This document shows positions 61,818 to 64,000 of a stretch of DNA of 64,000 nucleotides, piece after piece. Numbering within the stretch: position 1 is the first letter of the stretch; every line of letters starts with the position of its first letter. The DNA is taken from positions 558,001-622,000 of the forward strand of contig NZ_JACHWU010000001.1 of the NCBI RefSeq assembly GCF_014191605.1, given 5' to 3'. A model generated the notes under the pieces. The model was given only the letters and a program-made list of their open reading frames with translations. It did no database searches and had not been told where the DNA came from. Both the position numbers and the translations under genes were made by a program. The DNA comes from Prauserella isguenensis (GTDB lineage: Bacteria > Actinomycetota > Actinomycetes > Mycobacteriales > Pseudonocardiaceae).

Positions 61818-63236
61818 CTAGGCGAAGAATGCGTTCATCCGTTCGACGAAGTCCCTGGCGTCGGGGTTGTTCGACCGGCGCGCGGCCTCCTTCTTCAGCG
61901 GCTCCATCCGCTGCTCGACGCGGGCGGACTTGAGCCCATCCGCCGAGTCGAGCGCCTTGCCACCGGTGCGTACGCCCTGGTCGATGTCGCCGTCGATCAT
62001 GTGGTTCGTGGCGAGCATGCCCAGGTTGAACACCTTGCTGCGGGCCATGTCGTCGTTGTAGGCGTCGATGGCCCTGCTCAGCGCCGGGATGGCGTACTTG
62101 GTGTGCATCGGGTCGGCCGATTGCGCCAGCTCCGTGTGCACGGTGCCGACCATCGCGTGCACGTCCGTCTCCGTGAAGAACTTGACCCACGACTCGGCGT
62201 TGACGAGATCGGCACGCGCGAACTCGTCCCGCGTCCTGCCCAGCAGTTTCACGGCCTGGTCGGAGTTGCCCATCATCGCGTACGCCCACGCCTCGTTGGC
62301 GCACAGCACGGCCACGGCCAGTTCCGAGCCCGACTCCTGCGCCGCGATCTGACCCAGCTGGAACAGCTTCAGCGCGTCGTTCGGCGCCTCCTGGTGCAGG
62401 TACACGCGTCCCATGCGGTACAGGATGTTCGCGACGAGCGGGTGGTTGTCGCCCTGTTTCGCCAGGTTGAGCGCATTCGCGAAGTGACCGCGGGCCGAGT
62501 CGATCAGCCCGGTGTCGAACGACGTCCAGCCGGCGAGGCTGTGCAGGTCGGCCAGCGCGACGAACAGCCGCGATCTGACCCCGTCGGTGGTGCTGGCCTG
62601 CATCATCTGCTGCCCCCAGGACAGCTGCGCCACGACGGCGTCGCGGCAGAAGCCGCCGCCGTACTGGTAGTCGAGCGCACGCAACGCCCTGGTTGCGGCT
62701 TCGACCTGCCGGACATCGGTGACCCCGATGCGCCCCGGCGCGGGTGTCCTTGCGGGGCTCGCCGCCCAGGCCTCCGCCGACGATCCGAAGACCGCGGCGC
62801 CCATCGTGACCTGGGCCGCGTGCGCGAGGAACTTCCGCCGTTTCACGGACTCGTCCTCCTCAGCCTGCTGCTCGCCGGAGGTTCCGGCGACCTGAATCTC
62901 GGTGGCCTCGTCGTATGCGAGACCCATGTATCCACGGGGAATACCCAGGCCCGCGGCGATCCTCGCCAGCACGTCGTAGGCCATGACCTGACGGCCTTTC
63001 AGGATCTCCGAGACCTCGGACTGTGACTGGCCGGTCATCGCAGCGATCTGGCGTTGCGACACACCGTGTTTGCGCAGTTGGCGATAGACCTCACTGACGT
63101 TTCGCACGGAGAGCGCGTCGCGCATCTCGTCGCCTTCCCAGACCTCCGGGTTCAGGCGGCTGGGCGCGAGCTCGGACGAGTCCTCGGTCGCGCCTCCCGA
63201 GATGCGGGCGATCGCCGTGTTGTCGGTGGTGTCCAT
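61818..63236 (-). CDS. XRE-family regulator with TPR-like sensory region
   Basis: 472 residues from ATG 63236, which has GGAGGGG ten bases upstream. The HTH is at about 46-104 (S-Q-R-Q-I-A-A-M-T-G-Q-S-Q-S-E-V-S-E-I-L). A basic R-R-K-F-L motif at 133-137 followed by a short hydrophobic stretch (about 138-158) looks like a Tat signal but sits inside the protein. The rest is helical TPR-like repeats (about 190-470). Such regulators often bind peptides or ligands and control morphology or secondary metabolism. Confidence 0.9.
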   Translation of the reverse strand: MDTTDNTAIARISGGATEDSSELAPSRLNPEVWEGDEMRDALSVRNVSEVYRQLRKHGVSQRQIAAMTGQSQSEVSEILKGRQVMAYDVLARIAAGLGIPRGYMGLAYDEATEIQVAGTSGEQQAEEDESVKRRKFLAHAAQVTMGAAVFGSSAEAWAASPARTPAPGRIGVTDVRQVEAATRALRALDYQYGGGFCRDAVVAQLSWGQQMMQASTTDGVRSRLFVALADLHSLAGWTSFDTGLIDSARGHFANALNLAKQGDNHPLVANILYRMGRVYLHQEAPNDALKLFQLGQIAAQESGSELAVAVLCANEAWAYAMMGNSDQAVKLLGRTRDEFARADLVNAESWVKFFTETDVHAMVGTVHTELAQSADPMHTKYAIPALSRAIDAYNDDMARSKVFNLGMLATNHMIDGDIDQGVRTGGKALDSADGLKSARVEQRMEPLKKEAARRSNNPDARDFVERMNAFFA

Positions 63237-63777
63237 GCGCCCCTCCACAGTCCTTCCGGGCGTCGTCAGCAGCGTAGGCACTTCACATTGAACCGCGCGA
63301 AACCCGATTTGTGACCCCTGATCGGCCCTGCCGAACTTCGTCGACCGCTTAACGGCCAGCCGTTGCCGGTCGCCGCTGCCCGACCCACCGAGGCTTCTAT
63401 CGGCGTTTCATTCATCGCAATCTAGTTCTCGGGATCGACGTGACCACCCGAACACGGTCCGCGATCACCCGGGAGATCCACCCGACCGGAACTCCTGTGC
63501 ACGACGAGAGCGGCACACGAGAACCGCACGACGAGAACCGCACCACCCACAACCGAACACCGGCCGGATCCGGCGACACACGGACCGGCCGTACGGGCCC
63601 TCCGCACCCGGGGTTCCGTACGGAACGAGTCCGGGCAGGCGGGTGCGGCGCGACGACTGCGAAGACGACCACTACGAAGACGACCACTGCGAAGAACGAC
63701 GACCACGAAGACAGCGACACCTGTGAACGGCACGGCGAAACGCCCGTGAGCACCGACGAGTACGGAACGGAGACGAC
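63237..63777. other. 541-bp spacer without a clear gene
   Basis: Upstream region of the XRE gene on one side and of the partial gene on the other. An open plus frame from GTG 63440 continues past the window end but has weaker third-position GC and no ribosome site. About four 15-bp units of the type ACGACCACTRCGAAG lie at roughly 63652-63715. Confidence 0.6.
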
Positions 63778-64000
63778 GTGGAGATCGCATCCCCGGCCAC
63801 CGCGCGTGGCACGTCGTCCCTGTCCCGGCCCTCGTCGGTGCCCGGTGCGCCGTCGACGCCCGACACCTCCCGCGAGTCCGGGTCCGCGCTGCCGGACTCT
63901 TCATTGCCGGGAGCGGCGCTGTCCGAGTCCGCAGGGTCGGGCGCCGCACTGTCGACCGCGCCGCTCCCGCCTGCCGCCGGTCCTGCCGCTGCCGCCGGCT
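63778..64000 (+). CDS. Ser/Pro/Ala-rich protein, N-terminus only
   Basis: GTG at 63778 has GGAG five bases upstream and strong third-position GC. The 74 visible residues are a low-complexity Ser/Pro/Ala/Gly-rich stretch and remain open at the window edge. No domain can be named. The disordered start is common in actinobacterial membrane or secreted proteins. Confidence 0.6.
   Translation, partial: MEIASPATARGTSSLSRPSSVPGAPSTPDTSRESGSALPDSSLPGAALSESAGSGAALSTAPLPPAAGPAAAAG

Noticed and set aside
63440-64000. Gene starting at GTG 63440
   Set aside because: No ribosome site and weaker codon bias than the frame opening at 63778, which overlaps it in another phase.

Overview
The window is very GC-rich, with strong third-position G/C, frequent GTG starts, many ATGA/GTGA gene overlaps and long Pro/Ala/Gly-rich tails. 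This fits the chromosome of a filamentous high-GC actinomycete. The gene content (XRE-TPR regulator, DUF222/HNH gene, OpuC/BCCT osmoprotectant operon, TctABC cluster, 21-bp intergenic repeats) suggests Pseudonocardiaceae, for example a Saccharomonospora or Amycolatopsis relative. The genus is an inference. No phage or plasmid backbone, CRISPR array or complete insertion sequence is visible.

Layout. 1-10 kb: rhodanese end, SSS-family monocarboxylate-type symporter with a small membrane partner, a LytTR regulator and LytS-like kinase separated by an SppA-type peptidase, an Fpg/Nei glycosylase, and an ECF sigma factor fused to a zinc finger, membrane segments and a long disordered tail. 10-13.8 kb: tRNA-Gly with a terminator, HD hydrolase, a truncated NYN-domain mini-gene, a RibD/DHFR-like reductase and small unknown genes. 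13.8-20 kb: TctABC tricarboxylate transporter divergent from an IclR regulator, a CaiB/BaiF CoA-transferase and a citrate-synthase-fold lyase, a likely uptake-activation-cleavage route for a tricarboxylic acid. 20-24.3 kb: TRAP-like permease, a dehydrogenase-RraA fusion, a second IclR regulator with an identical 13-mer in front of both divergent genes, and a decayed Ldh-family dehydrogenase. 24.2-25.5 kb: thyA-folA.

25.6-32.6 kb: flavin monooxygenase, DadA-like oxidase with a divergent PucR regulator, 21-bp tandem repeats, a lipoprotein sulfatase and msrA. 32.7-46.6 kb: a surface-polysaccharide-like region. It holds two paralogous single-pass membrane proteins, the second translationally coupled to a 1259-residue enzyme that joins two glycosyltransferase modules, a coiled coil and an FkbM methyltransferase. 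A PIG-V-like mannosyltransferase, an acyltransferase-3 protein with a long disordered tail and a UDP-glucose dehydrogenase also lie here, with a SnoaL-like protein and a gamma-glutamyltransferase homologue between them. 46.7-51.8 kb: SDR, DUF222/HNH gene facing a TM0106-family nuclease, and a DUF6474-like protein.

51.9-57.5 kb: a five-gene osmoprotectant operon that combines a BCCT carrier with a complete OpuC-type ABC transporter. 57.7-60.8 kb: a copper-handling operon (membrane protein, YcnI, CopC, CopD). 60.9-63.2 kb: an aminoglycoside-phosphotransferase-fold kinase behind an XRE-TPR regulator. The last bases open a new Ser/Pro/Ala-rich gene.

The most promising candidate for something undescribed is the 32.7-39.4 kb block. 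It could be a one-polypeptide polymerase/ruler/capper for a methylated glycan, coupled to a membrane protein carrying three kinase-site-like 'EATQAV' repeats. The ECF fusion and the dehydrogenase-RraA fusion come next.
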